A stretch of 64,000 nucleotides of DNA from GCA-2733415 sp049614485 (GCA_049614485.1 JBMZDR010000011.1:1-64000), one strand, 5' to 3'. Shown: positions 8,077 through 16,976, counted from the first letter of the stretch. A program made the numbers and translations. The notes: generated from the letters alone by a model not told the origin.

Positions 8077-9603
8077 ATGAGAACTATGAAAAAAATATTA
8101 CTTTTTTTAACACTTATACCTTTTATAGGTTATAGTCAATGGACACAGCTAGGGCAAAACATTAATGGCTCGGTACTCAATGATAATGCGGGTAAAGGCG
8201 TAACTTTAAGTTCGGACGGGTCAGTAATAGCAGTTGCTACTCCTGGTGATGATACGAATGGAAGTAGTGCTGGTCAAGTAAAAGTGTATGAAAATGCTTC
8301 TGGAACATGGGTGCAATTGGGGCAAAGTATAAACGGAGAAGCAGCTGGGGATAATTTAGGCTCTACAAGTTATGGAGGCTACTATACAACGGCAATTGCA
8401 TTAAGCAGTAGTGGTTCAATAATTGCTATTGGATCATTACAGAATTCTGGCACAGCAGGCCATGTTAGAATTTTTGAGTTTAATTCAGGAGTTTGGACAC
8501 AAATTGGACAAGATATAGATGGGGCAGCTGTGAATTTAATGTCTGGTTTTTCTATAGACTTAAATGCAGATGGATCAATTGTAGCTATTGGAGAATTGTT
8601 AGGTAATAAAGTTAAGGTGTTTAAAAATGTTTCAGGATCTTGGGTTCAAAGAGGTACAGATATTATTGCTGAAGCAGCTAGTAACCAATTTGGTTATGCT
8701 GTAGATTTAAGTTCTGACGGAACTGTTTTAGCAGTTGGGGCTCCTAAAAACGATGGGGGCGGAACAGATGCTGGTCATGTAAGAGTTTACAAGTATTTAG
8801 AAGGGGCAGACAGAGTTCAAGGTAGAGTGTTACCTCCAACATGGACACAAATTGGACAAGATATAGATGGAGAGGCAGCAGGAGATGAATCGGGTTCTGC
8901 CTTAAGTTTGAATTCTAGTGGTAATATAATTGCAATAGGAGCTAGATTAAATACGAATAATGGAGCAGGGGCTTCTTCAGGACATGTAAGGGTTTATATG
9001 AATAATGCAGGAACATGGACTCAGGTGGGGTCAGATATTGATAGTGTGGCGCAAGGCGATGAGTTTGGAATTTCTGTAGATTTAAGTTCTAATGGTAATA
9101 TTGTAGCTATTGGAGCAAGATTGAGTGATGGGCCAGGAGGATTTTTGAATTCTAGAGGTCAGGTGAGGGTTTTTGAAAATCTATCAAATGTTTGGACACA
9201 GGTTAATTCAGACATAAACGGAGTAGAAGTAGGAGAAGAATTTGGGACTACAGTAGCTATTAATGGAGCTGGAACAATTCTAATAGCTGGAGCCCCAATG
9301 AACTCTAGTGTAGCTTTGAGGTCGGGTAGAGTTAAAGTATATCAGAATTCAACGATACTGTCAATAAATGATTTAGAAAAGAGTTTGTTTTCATTATATC
9401 CCAACCCAGTAAATGATTCATTTAAAATTCAAACAGATGAAATAATTAATTCGGTTTCAATATATAGCATTAACGGAAATAAGGTAAAAGAGTTTAAAAA
9501 CTCATTAGAACACTATTCTTTAAAAAACCTATCTAATGGAATGTATTTTGTGAAAATTCAATCTGATAAAGGGACGATTACCAAGAAAGTTATCAAACAA
9601 TAA
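8077..9603 (+). CDS. secreted beta-propeller protein with T9SS type A sorting domain
   Basis: 508 aa. The signal peptide is MRTMKKILLFLTLIPFIGYSQ; a second ATG at 8086 is equally plausible. The body has seven imperfect repeats of about 55-70 residues, each opening with W-T/V-Q-x-G-x-D/N-I and carrying a core like LSSDGSVIAVGAP and a G-HVRVY strand. That suggests a seven-bladed FG-GAP/integrin-like propeller. Between blades 4 and 5 the usual short loop is replaced by a longer one containing ADRVQGRVLPP. The last 75 residues (SLYPNPVNDSFKI ... GMYFVKIQSDKG) are a type A C-terminal sorting domain, so it should be exported by T9SS and surface-attached or released. A small lipoprotein gene follows 11 bp downstream. 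The ligand is unknown. Confidence 0.88.
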   Translation: MRTMKKILLFLTLIPFIGYSQWTQLGQNINGSVLNDNAGKGVTLSSDGSVIAVATPGDDTNGSSAGQVKVYENASGTWVQLGQSINGEAAGDNLGSTSYGGYYTTAIALSSSGSIIAIGSLQNSGTAGHVRIFEFNSGVWTQIGQDIDGAAVNLMSGFSIDLNADGSIVAIGELLGNKVKVFKNVSGSWVQRGTDIIAEAASNQFGYAVDLSSDGTVLAVGAPKNDGGGTDAGHVRVYKYLEGADRVQGRVLPPTWTQIGQDIDGEAAGDESGSALSLNSSGNIIAIGARLNTNNGAGASSGHVRVYMNNAGTWTQVGSDIDSVAQGDEFGISVDLSSNGNIVAIGARLSDGPGGFLNSRGQVRVFENLSNVWTQVNSDINGVEVGEEFGTTVAINGAGTILIAGAPMNSSVALRSGRVKVYQNSTILSINDLEKSLFSLYPNPVNDSFKIQTDEIINSVSIYSINGNKVKEFKNSLEHYSLKNLSNGMYFVKIQSDKGTITKKVIKQ

Positions 9604-9614
9604 ATAAATAAATC

Positions 9615-10001
9615 ATGAAAATAGTAAAGACAGTAATATTAGTATTTGCGGCAATTACAGTAATGGCTTGCAATAATGACGATGATAATACACCTCAAAA
9701 TCAAGCACCTGTAGTAGAAGATAAAACAATAAGTGTTTCAGAAAATTTAACGTCAGATTTGTTAACAACAATTGCAGCAACTGATGTAGAGGGAGATACG
9801 CTTATATATTCTATTGTTTCTCAATCTCCAAGTGATAGTGTGTTAATTAATGAATTAACAGGAGAAGTATTTGTTAATAATGCAAGTGTATTTGATTACG
9901 ATGTAAATCAGGTTATTACGGTTGTAATAAGTGTTAGTGATGGTGAAAATGTTAGTACTTCAACATTAATAATTAATATAACTGAGTATATAGCTGGATA
10001 A
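9615..10001 (+). CDS. small cadherin-like lipoprotein
   Basis: 128 aa. Lipoprotein signal peptide with lipobox ITVMAC; after the lipidated Cys comes NNDDDN, an acidic run like the surface-export signal of Bacteroidota lipoproteins. The rest is one cadherin-type domain (APVVEDKTISVSENL ... ATDVEGDTLIYSIVS ... VFDYDVNQVITVVISVSDG), with the DxE/DYD residues that usually bind calcium between tandem cadherin domains. It probably shares a transcript with the T9SS propeller protein 11 bp upstream, and a terminator follows at 10037. A single-domain, free-standing form is unusual; such modules are normally part of large adhesins. Confidence 0.8.
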   Translation: MKIVKTVILVFAAITVMACNNDDDNTPQNQAPVVEDKTISVSENLTSDLLTTIAATDVEGDTLIYSIVSQSPSDSVLINELTGEVFVNNASVFDYDVNQVITVVISVSDGENVSTSTLIINITEYIAG

Positions 10002-10036
10002 GTAGCGTGTGAAAAACACTTAATGTTGGTGATATT

Positions 10037-10085
10037 AAATCCCGTTTCTTCCGATAATAATCGGATTGAAGCGGGATTTTTTTAT
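10037..10085 (+). terminator. terminator after the T9SS propeller/cadherin unit
   Basis: AAATCCCGTTTC (10037-10048) pairs with GAAGCGGGATTT, followed by a T run. The loop contains a second small hairpin, CCGAT/ATCGG. The outer stem matches the terminator at 4247. Its position argues against starting the next gene at the in-frame ATG at 10066. Confidence 0.85.
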
Positions 10086-10107
10086 ATTTATAAAAAATAA
10101 AAAAGTG

Positions 10108-11121
10108 ATGTATAAAAAAATACTATTAATGAGTTTAATGGTTGTTGCATGTAAGTCATCTACAGTTGTAAATGATACTCAAACTTCAAGTAATAATGCG
10201 ACAACGATTCAGCTAGAAGAAGAGGTTGTTGTAGAAGCATCAAGTAAAAAAGAAGGTGAAGTGTCTCCAGAGGCAATGAAAACTATTGTGTCTTATTTAG
10301 CTTCTGACGCTTTGGAAGGCCGTGATACAGGTAGCGAAGGTATTTCAAAAGCAGCAACCTATATTGCTAATTATTTTAAAAATGTTAAAGTTGGTCCATA
10401 TTACTGTAATTACAGAGATGTATTTGATGTAAATGGCCAAGAAGCTTTTAATGTAATTGGGTTGTTGCAAGGTACAGACCCCGTTTTACAAGACGAATAT
10501 GTAGTTATTGGAGCGCATTATGACCATATAGGTAAAGGTAAGCAAGTAGGAGATGATGTTATTGCAAATGGCGCCAATGACAATGCTGCGGGAACAGCAG
10601 TAGTTATGGAAATGGCTAAATACTTTTCTAAAATGAAACGCAACAAACGGAGTATTGTATTTGTGTTGTTTGCAGCAGAAGAAAAAGGCTTATTAGGTTC
10701 AAAACATCTTGCAAAAGATATGAAAGAAGCTGGTAGAGAAGTTTATGCAATGCTTAACTTTGAAATGATAGGTGTGCCTTTGGATAAGGAATATACAGCT
10801 TATGTAACCGGATTTGATAAGTCAAATTTAGCAGAAAAAATGAACGGATATGCAAGCGCGAGTTTAGTAGGCTACTTACCAGAAGCGAAACAATATCAGT
10901 TGTTTTCAAGATCAGATAATTACCCTTTTTATACCGAGTTTAATGTGCCAGCACAAACATTCTGTACCTTTGATTTTACAAATTTTGATTATTACCACCA
11001 TGTCGATGATGAAATAGATAAATTAGATTTTAATCATATGGCAAGTTTTGTAAATGCGTATTTACCAGCAGTAGAAAAAGTAGTAAATTCAGCACCTAAT
11101 GAAATCAAATTAAATGACTAA
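10108..11121 (+). CDS. M28-family zinc aminopeptidase, lipoprotein
   Basis: 337 aa from the ATG at 10108, chosen because it gives a clean lipoprotein signal (MYKKILLMSLMVVACKSS) and lies after the upstream terminator. Metal ligands of the M28 fold are all visible: VIGAHYDHIG (His), ANDNAAGTA (bridging Asp), AAEEKGLLG (catalytic Glu and ligand Glu), MLNFEMIG (usual Asp position replaced by Glu-Met) and YYHHVDDEIDKL (last His). It probably trims peptides in the periplasm or at the outer membrane. It is the first gene of a tightly spaced run to 15471; the next gene overlaps its end by 8 bp. Confidence 0.88.
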   Translation: MYKKILLMSLMVVACKSSTVVNDTQTSSNNATTIQLEEEVVVEASSKKEGEVSPEAMKTIVSYLASDALEGRDTGSEGISKAATYIANYFKNVKVGPYYCNYRDVFDVNGQEAFNVIGLLQGTDPVLQDEYVVIGAHYDHIGKGKQVGDDVIANGANDNAAGTAVVMEMAKYFSKMKRNKRSIVFVLFAAEEKGLLGSKHLAKDMKEAGREVYAMLNFEMIGVPLDKEYTAYVTGFDKSNLAEKMNGYASASLVGYLPEAKQYQLFSRSDNYPFYTEFNVPAQTFCTFDFTNFDYYHHVDDEIDKLDFNHMASFVNAYLPAVEKVVNSAPNEIKLND

Positions 11122-11800
11122 ACATATCATAATAACAGGGACAAGCAGAGGAATCGGTTTTGAATTGGTGCAATTATTTGCGCAAGCTGGTCATCAAGTT
11201 TTAAGTTTGTCTAGAAATAGTGAAAGAGTTTCTGCGTTAAATTTAAAAAATGTAACCGCTTTGTCTTTTGATTTGTCAATAGAAAGTGATTATGTAAAAG
11301 TATCCCAATTTATATCGAATACATGGGGAGGTAAAGTCGATGTGCTTGTAAATAATGCAGGCTTGCTTATTAATAAGCCATTTGACGTGTTAACAATGGT
11401 TGATTGGGAGTCTGTTTATAAAGTAAATGTATTTGGTGTGGCAGAATTGATAAAAACAGCATTGCCATTTATGACTAAAGGAAGTCATGTCGTTACAGTT
11501 AGTTCTATGGGAGGGATACAAGGCTCAATGAAATTTCCTGGTTTAGCAGCATACAGCTCAAGCAAAGGAGCAGTCATTACATTATCTGAAGTGTTAGCAG
11601 AGGAATACAAAGCACAGCAAATTTCGTTTAATGTACTGGCGCTTGGTGCTGTTCAAACAGAAATGCTAGAAGAAGCCTTTCCAGGGTATGAAGCACCTTT
11701 AAAAGCTGTAGAAATGGCTGAATATATATATGATTTTTCTTTAACTGGACAGAAATATTATAATGGAAAAAGTTTAGAGGTCTCAAGTACAACACCATAA
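11114..11800 (+). CDS. short-chain dehydrogenase/reductase
   Basis: 228 aa, classical SDR length. Nucleotide-binding TGTSRGIGFE (about residues 8-17), NNAG (about 80), catalytic Ser in VSSMGG and YSSSK (Tyr-x3-Lys) are present, and a downstream LGAVQTEM corresponds to the PG-x-V-x-T loop. A cytosolic NAD(P)-dependent oxidoreductase with unknown substrate. It overlaps the M28 peptidase gene by 8 bp and is followed 8 bp later by the SprT-like gene. Confidence 0.9.
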   Translation: MTKHIIITGTSRGIGFELVQLFAQAGHQVLSLSRNSERVSALNLKNVTALSFDLSIESDYVKVSQFISNTWGGKVDVLVNNAGLLINKPFDVLTMVDWESVYKVNVFGVAELIKTALPFMTKGSHVVTVSSMGGIQGSMKFPGLAAYSSSKGAVITLSEVLAEEYKAQQISFNVLALGAVQTEMLEEAFPGYEAPLKAVEMAEYIYDFSLTGQKYYNGKSLEVSSTTP

Positions 11801-11808
11801 TATTATAA

Positions 11809-12414
11809 ATGCAAGATATCCTTCTTAAATATTTACCTGAGCGTGCTGTGCCAAATGTTTTAGTATTACTAGAACAGCATTTGGTAGCATTGAAAATAGT
11901 GAATCAACGCGTGACTAAGCATGGTGATTATAGAAGGTATCCTAATGGGCAACATCAAATAACTGTAAATGCAAGTTTAAATAAATACCGATTTTTAATC
12001 ACATTAATTCATGAAATTGCGCATTTGGTAGCTTTTGAAACATACGGGCGTGCTATTAAACCACATGGTATAGAATGGAAAAAAACGTTTCAGCAGTTAA
12101 TGTTACCATTTATTAATCCGTCTGTTTTTCCAAGTCAGTTACTGCCCTATATAGCTCAGCATTTTAAAAATCCAAAAGCTAGTAGTGATACTGACGCAAG
12201 ATTGTCATTATTATTAAAACAATTTGATGAACAAAACGATAAAAACTATATTTTTGAAATCCCATTAGGGAGCACGTTTAGGATTCATAATGGTAAGATT
12301 TTCAAAAAAGGAAATAAACGTGTTAAGCTGTTTGAATGTGCAGAATTAAGTTCAGGTAAAATATATTTATTTCAGCCTAATGCTGAAGTTGAATTACTAA
12401 AAGTAAATTGTTAA
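11809..12414 (+). CDS. SprT-like zinc metalloprotease domain protein
   Basis: 201 aa. The zincin motif LIHEIAHLVAFE (HExxH) is followed by KPHGIEWKKTF, the third His position of SprT/Spartan proteins. It has no DNA-binding extension like eukaryotic Spartan, and the bacterial relatives are poorly characterised. The stop shares a base with the ATG of the next gene (TAATG), so translation is probably coupled to mannose-1-phosphate guanylyltransferase. A functional link between the two is not obvious. Confidence 0.85.
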   Translation: MQDILLKYLPERAVPNVLVLLEQHLVALKIVNQRVTKHGDYRRYPNGQHQITVNASLNKYRFLITLIHEIAHLVAFETYGRAIKPHGIEWKKTFQQLMLPFINPSVFPSQLLPYIAQHFKNPKASSDTDARLSLLLKQFDEQNDKNYIFEIPLGSTFRIHNGKIFKKGNKRVKLFECAELSSGKIYLFQPNAEVELLKVNC

Positions 12415-13496
12415 TGAGTAATAAAAATTATTATGCCATTTTAATGGCAGGGGGCGTGGGGTCTCGTTTTTGGCCAGTAAGTACATCAAAATTCCCAAAG
12501 CAGTTTCATGATATGCTAGGAACCGGTGACACACTTATTCAAAAAACATTTTCGCGTTTAAGTAATTTAATACCTAAAGAGAATATATTCATTTTAACTA
12601 ATGAAGCTTACAATGATTTGGTGCTAGAGCAATTGCCTGAAGTGTCTCAAAAGCAAGTGGTACTAGAGCCTGCAATGCGAAATACGGCACCTTGTATTTT
12701 ATATGCTTCTTTGAAAATTCAGAAAGAAAATCCTAATGCTGTAATGATAGTGGCACCAAGTGATCATTGGATAGAAGATGAACAGGCCTTTACAGCTAAT
12801 GTAAAAGAAGCGTTTGATTATTGTTCTGAAAATGATGCCTTAATGACCTTGGGGATTCAGCCAACATTTCCGAATACCGGATACGGATATATTGAATTTG
12901 ATAATAAAACAGATGCCCCAATAAAAGAGGTTAATCAGTTTAGAGAAAAACCAGATTATGCCACAGCAAAACAATTTATAGCTCAAGGTAATTTTTTGTG
13001 GAACGCAGGAATATTTATATGGAGTGCTAAAAGCGTGGTAACTGCTTTTAAGAACTTTCAACCTAGTTTGTATACGCTTTTTGAAACGGGTATAGAAATC
13101 TATAATACACCAGGTGAAGCTAAGTTTATTAAAGAAAATTACCCTAAAGCTGAAGATATTTCTGTAGACTATGCCATTATGGAATCGGCTAAAAATGTGT
13201 ATGTGTCAAAAGCAACTTTTGATTGGAATGATTTAGGAACGTGGGGAAGTTTGTATGAAAAGCTAGAAAAAGATTCTGATAATAACGCTTGTGTGAATGC
13301 AAAACTATTAGCAGAAGACGCCACTGGTAACATGATTCGCACAACAACAGATAAATTAGTTGTGGTTGACGGTTTGAAAGATTATATTGTAGTTGATAAA
13401 GAAGATGTGTTGATGATTTATCCTAAATCAAAAGAGCAAGATATCAAACAAGTTGTAAACAAAGTAAAGAAAAACTTTGATACAGGTTTAACATAA
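12414..13496 (+). CDS. manC: mannose-1-phosphate guanylyltransferase
   Basis: 360 aa from the ATG at 12414; a TTG two codons earlier is less likely. Nucleotidyltransferase signature LMAGGVGSRFWPVSTSKFPKQF near the N-terminus, then VVLEPAMRNTAPC, IVAPSDHWIED and FREKPD, all typical of GDP-mannose pyrophosphorylases. It makes GDP-mannose from mannose-1-phosphate and GTP for glycans. It is of the short form without the phosphomannose isomerase domain. Central gene of the 10.1-15.5 kb run. Confidence 0.92.
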   Translation: MSNKNYYAILMAGGVGSRFWPVSTSKFPKQFHDMLGTGDTLIQKTFSRLSNLIPKENIFILTNEAYNDLVLEQLPEVSQKQVVLEPAMRNTAPCILYASLKIQKENPNAVMIVAPSDHWIEDEQAFTANVKEAFDYCSENDALMTLGIQPTFPNTGYGYIEFDNKTDAPIKEVNQFREKPDYATAKQFIAQGNFLWNAGIFIWSAKSVVTAFKNFQPSLYTLFETGIEIYNTPGEAKFIKENYPKAEDISVDYAIMESAKNVYVSKATFDWNDLGTWGSLYEKLEKDSDNNACVNAKLLAEDATGNMIRTTTDKLVVVDGLKDYIVVDKEDVLMIYPKSKEQDIKQVVNKVKKNFDTGLT

Positions 13497-13502
13497 TAAG
13501 TT

Positions 13503-14924
13503 ATGATTGACGAAACGAAATTAACGCCTGAAGAAGAGAAAGCGGCAACTTTTGATGTAAAAAAAGATGCAAAAGGTCTTTTAAAAAGTGTCTCAACATT
13601 TTTATCAGAATTACTTGATATTAGAGGGGAAACTGATAAAGATCAAACTATTGATGATATCAAAAAAGACATTCCTTTTAAAGGGCACACTGCATGGATT
13701 TTAATTTTTGCTGTATTTATAGCTTCTATTGGTTTAAATGTGAGTTCTACCGCTGTTGTAATTGGAGCCATGTTAATATCGCCTTTAATGGGACCAATAT
13801 TAGGAGTTGGTCTGTCATTGGCTATTTATGATATTGAAACCCTAAAACGCTCCCTAGTAAATTTAGGAGTTATGGTTGGGTTAAGTGTGTTTACAGCTTT
13901 CTTATATTTTTGGGCTTCACCTTTAACAGAAGAAACCCCTGAATTGGTTGCTCGTACAGCACCAACTATTCTAGATGTACTCATCGCTATTTTTGGTGGA
14001 TTAGCATTAATTGTGGCACGTTCAAAGAAAGGGACAATAGCAACTGTTATTTTCGGAGTTGCCATAGCAACTGCTTTAATGCCGCCGTTATGTACTGTTG
14101 GGTATGGCTTAGCTATAGGAGATCCGAAATTTTATTTAGGAGCACTGTACCTGTTTTGTATCAATACAATATTCATTGCTTTAGCAACATTTGTTGTGGC
14201 TAAAATTTTAGCATTTCCATTGGTGAAATATGCTAATGAGGCCAAACGTAGTAAAATAAAATGGACTGTAACAATAATAGCTATATTAGCAATAGCACCA
14301 GCAATAATGACCTTCATATCTGTTTTAGAAAGAAGTAATCAAGATAAGGATATAAGAAATTTTTTGAAAAATGAAATAGATAATAATGATGAGTTGTTTT
14401 TAAGTAAATATGACGCTGATTACGAAAATAAAACTTTAACCTTAACGTTTTTAAACGAGTTGTCTGATGCTACAATTGCTGACCTGAATAATGAACACAT
14501 GACAGGTTATGATTATTTAAAAAGCTTCAAATTGAAATTTAAAGGGAGTAAAATTAAAAGTTTTGACCTGATTTCAGAGGCTTATCAAGATTCGCAAAAA
14601 CGTTTAGAAGAGAAAAATAATGTCATTTCTGGTTTACAACAAACCATTGAAAGTTTAAAATCTGAATTGAAAGTTAAAAATGGTTTAATTCCATTAGATT
14701 TTCTACAAGTTTCAAAGGATACTAAAATTCAATTTTCAGACTTAAAGAGTATCAGTTTTTCAAATGAGCTAAAATCAAATTTTAAAACAATTGATACGTT
14801 ACCGATAGCAAGAGTGGTTTGGGCATCAAAACTTAGCGATAGTTTTGCTTTTAACAGGCAAAAAGAACTAACGCTTTGGTTGGAAAAACAAATGAAATTG
14901 GATACAGTTTATGTTAAAGAATAA
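13503..14924 (+). CDS. DUF389 membrane protein
   Basis: 473 aa. A cytoplasmic N-terminus (about 1-55) is followed by about six hydrophobic helices (56-260), with the DUF389 hallmark stretches SSTAVVIGAMLISPLMGPIL and a Pro/Gly-rich ATALMPPLCTVGYG. A long soluble C-terminal part (about 275-473) has a coiled-coil segment near 350-385 (QKRLEEKNNVISGLQQTIES). The function of DUF389 proteins is not established; a transporter-like role is guessed for the family. Six bp after manC, and its 3' end overlaps the next gene by 14 bp. Confidence 0.88.
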   Translation: MIDETKLTPEEEKAATFDVKKDAKGLLKSVSTFLSELLDIRGETDKDQTIDDIKKDIPFKGHTAWILIFAVFIASIGLNVSSTAVVIGAMLISPLMGPILGVGLSLAIYDIETLKRSLVNLGVMVGLSVFTAFLYFWASPLTEETPELVARTAPTILDVLIAIFGGLALIVARSKKGTIATVIFGVAIATALMPPLCTVGYGLAIGDPKFYLGALYLFCINTIFIALATFVVAKILAFPLVKYANEAKRSKIKWTVTIIAILAIAPAIMTFISVLERSNQDKDIRNFLKNEIDNNDELFLSKYDADYENKTLTLTFLNELSDATIADLNNEHMTGYDYLKSFKLKFKGSKIKSFDLISEAYQDSQKRLEEKNNVISGLQQTIESLKSELKVKNGLIPLDFLQVSKDTKIQFSDLKSISFSNELKSNFKTIDTLPIARVVWASKLSDSFAFNRQKELTLWLEKQMKLDTVYVKE

Positions 14925-15471
14925 ACTACAAGATAAAGGTGAATTAAGTAGAAGACTTCTTGAATTGGAAGTCTTTACTTTTTTAAATGCTATTGATTTT
15001 GTGAAAAAAATGCCTTATGGCAGAAACTCCGATAGAGCAAATTCAAATTTGGTTTTAGAAGAACTAAAAGGAACATGTAGTACAAAACATGCTGTTTTAA
15101 AAAAGATAGCTTTAGAGCAAGAGAGTTGTCATGTAAAGTTGTATTTGTGTATATTTAAAATGCACGGGTCTAATACTCCAAAACTTAAAAGTATATTGGA
15201 TCAATATGCGCTTGACTACATTCCAGAAGCCCACTGTATTTTAAAAGTAGCGGGTAAGTTTGTAGATGTCACCAATGCACAATCTGCTTATGAAAATATA
15301 AAAAATGATGTGTTAGAACAAGTAGAAATTCAGCCAGAGCAAATAGGGGATTATAAAGTAAATTACCATCAAGCCTATTTAAATAAATGGCTAAAAGCTG
15401 AAAATAGGCAATACTCTTTTGAAGAATTATGGAAAATACGAGAACAGTGTATTAATAGGTTGGCAGTGTAA
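14911..15471 (+). CDS. transglutaminase-like hypothetical protein
   Basis: 186 aa, overlapping the DUF389 gene by 14 bp. I do not recognise a named family. It has the order of residues expected for a transglutaminase/papain-like fold: Cys56 in GTCSTKHA, His108 in PEAHCILK and Asp119 in KFVDVTN. The strand pattern around them is typical (KFVDVT equals the usual W-x-x-VDPT). No signal peptide or membrane segment, so it is likely cytosolic. The fold assignment is inference from the triad. Confidence 0.7.
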   Translation: MLKNKLQDKGELSRRLLELEVFTFLNAIDFVKKMPYGRNSDRANSNLVLEELKGTCSTKHAVLKKIALEQESCHVKLYLCIFKMHGSNTPKLKSILDQYALDYIPEAHCILKVAGKFVDVTNAQSAYENIKNDVLEQVEIQPEQIGDYKVNYHQAYLNKWLKAENRQYSFEELWKIREQCINRLAV

Positions 15472-16239
15472 TCACCTATTTTCTTCCAAATACATTTTAC
15501 GGACTTTTTTCATTAAATTAGAAGAGTAAACAAAATCAGTAACGGCTTTATTGTCCGTCTGAAAGATGTCCTTATTTGTGCCTTCCCACTCTTTTAAGCC
15601 GTTTTGAAGAAATACAATTTTCTGACCAATTTCCATAACTGAATTCATATCGTGAGAATTGATAACAGTAGTGATATTGTATTCTTGAGTAATTTCTAAA
15701 ATTAGATTATCAATTAAAATTGAGGTTTTAGGATCTAATCCGGAATTGGGTTCATCACAAAATAAATATTTAGGATTCATAACTATTGCACGAGCAATAG
15801 CAACACGTTTTTGCATTCCTCCAGATATTTCAGATGGAAATTTATGATTGGAGTTAATCAAATTGACACGTTTAATAACTTCATTTGCTCTGTCACGTTT
15901 TTCGCTAGAAGACATCTTAGAAAACATTTCCATAGGAAACATGACATTCTCTTCAACTGTCATAGAATCAAATAAAGCACTCCCTTGAAACAGCATGCCT
16001 ATTTGTGCACGTAAGCTTTGTTTTTCAGTAACAGATAGCTCACTGTAAATTTTGTCATGAAATGAAATTGTACCTTGTTCAGGAGTGTGTAAGCCTAAAA
16101 GCGATTTTAAAAATACAGTTTTCCCTGAGCCACTTTGCCCTATAATTAAATTGGTTTTTCCTTGTTCAAAAACAGTAGAAACCCCTTTTAAAATAGGAAC
16201 ACCATTAAAGCCTTTATGTAAGTTTTTAACTGTAATCAT
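15472..16239 (-). CDS. mlaF: MlaF-type ABC transporter ATP-binding protein
   Basis: 255 aa starting at the ATG at 16239, which overlaps the stop of the permease gene (TAATG); the 20 extra in-frame codons upstream lie inside the permease. Walker A GQSGSGKTV, Q-loop MLFQGSALF, signature ISGGMQKRVAIARA, Walker B YLFCDEPNSGLD, H-loop INSHDM. The SGLDPKTS and GSALFDSMTVEENV runs are typical of the MCE/Mla retrograde lipid transport ATPases. It drives phospholipid (or sterol-like lipid) movement between the membranes. No MCE substrate-binding protein is adjacent in this window. Confidence 0.9.
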   Translation of the reverse strand: MITVKNLHKGFNGVPILKGVSTVFEQGKTNLIIGQSGSGKTVFLKSLLGLHTPEQGTISFHDKIYSELSVTEKQSLRAQIGMLFQGSALFDSMTVEENVMFPMEMFSKMSSSEKRDRANEVIKRVNLINSNHKFPSEISGGMQKRVAIARAIVMNPKYLFCDEPNSGLDPKTSILIDNLILEITQEYNITTVINSHDMNSVMEIGQKIVFLQNGLKEWEGTNKDIFQTDNKAVTDFVYSSNLMKKVRKMYLEENR

Positions 16240-16976
16240 TAGGTTAGCATTAATTGTGTGATGATGTAGTTTAATATAATAATGATAACACTCGTCCATA
16301 CAAATGATGCTGTGGCAGCTTTACCAACTTCAAGTGCGCCACCTTTCATGTAATAGCCATGAAAAGAAGGGACTGTAGCTAATACAATTGCAAAGAAAAA
16401 TGTTTTTACATAGGAGTAAAAAACTTGAAAACTATCAAATTCTGCCTGTAATCCTGTGATAAAATCTTCATGACTAGAAAATCCACCATAAACACAGGCA
16501 ACCCATCCTCCTAAAATTCCTAAGAACATGGCTATAGTAATTAGAAACGGATACAAAAGCATTGAAATTAATTTAGGAAACACTAAATAATTTAAAGAGT
16601 TGATTCCCATAACTTCTAAGGCGTCAATTTGTTCTGTAACACGCATGCTCCCTATGCTTGATGTTATAAAAGAGCCTACTTTACCAGCCATAATAATTGA
16701 CATAAATGTTGGTGCAAATTCTAAAATAATACTTTGTTTTGTAGCAAAACCAACCAAATATTTTGGAATAAGCGGATTGTCAATGTTTAAAGCGGTTTGA
16801 ATAGCAATAACACCTCCAACGAAAAATGAAATAAACGCCACGATTCCTAATGAACCAATAATTAAATCGTCAACTTCTTTGAAAATAAGTTTTTTTAAAG
16901 CACTCCATTTGGTGAACCTGCTAAAAACACCTTTTAGCATGATAAAATATAACCCGAAATCGTGTAGGTATTTCAT
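16239..16976 (-). CDS. mlaE: MlaE-type ABC transporter permease
   Basis: 245 aa with five to six hydrophobic segments. It has the MlaE/permease signature: IIMAGKVGSFITSSIGSMRV, EQIDALEVMGINSLNYLVFP, and an N-terminal amphipathic segment. In the family it forms a homodimer with MlaF in the inner membrane for phospholipid trafficking to keep outer-membrane asymmetry. Divergent from the phosphatase gene at 17057 with an 80-bp shared upstream region. Confidence 0.9.
   Translation of the reverse strand: MKYLHDFGLYFIMLKGVFSRFTKWSALKKLIFKEVDDLIIGSLGIVAFISFFVGGVIAIQTALNIDNPLIPKYLVGFATKQSIILEFAPTFMSIIMAGKVGSFITSSIGSMRVTEQIDALEVMGINSLNYLVFPKLISMLLYPFLITIAMFLGILGGWVACVYGGFSSHEDFITGLQAEFDSFQVFYSYVKTFFFAIVLATVPSFHGYYMKGGALEVGKAATASFVWTSVIIIILNYIITQLMLT

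Noticed and set aside
10066..10107. Upstream start for the M28 peptidase
   Set aside because: It would start inside a terminator hairpin and hide the lipoprotein signal peptide; ATG 10108 is better.
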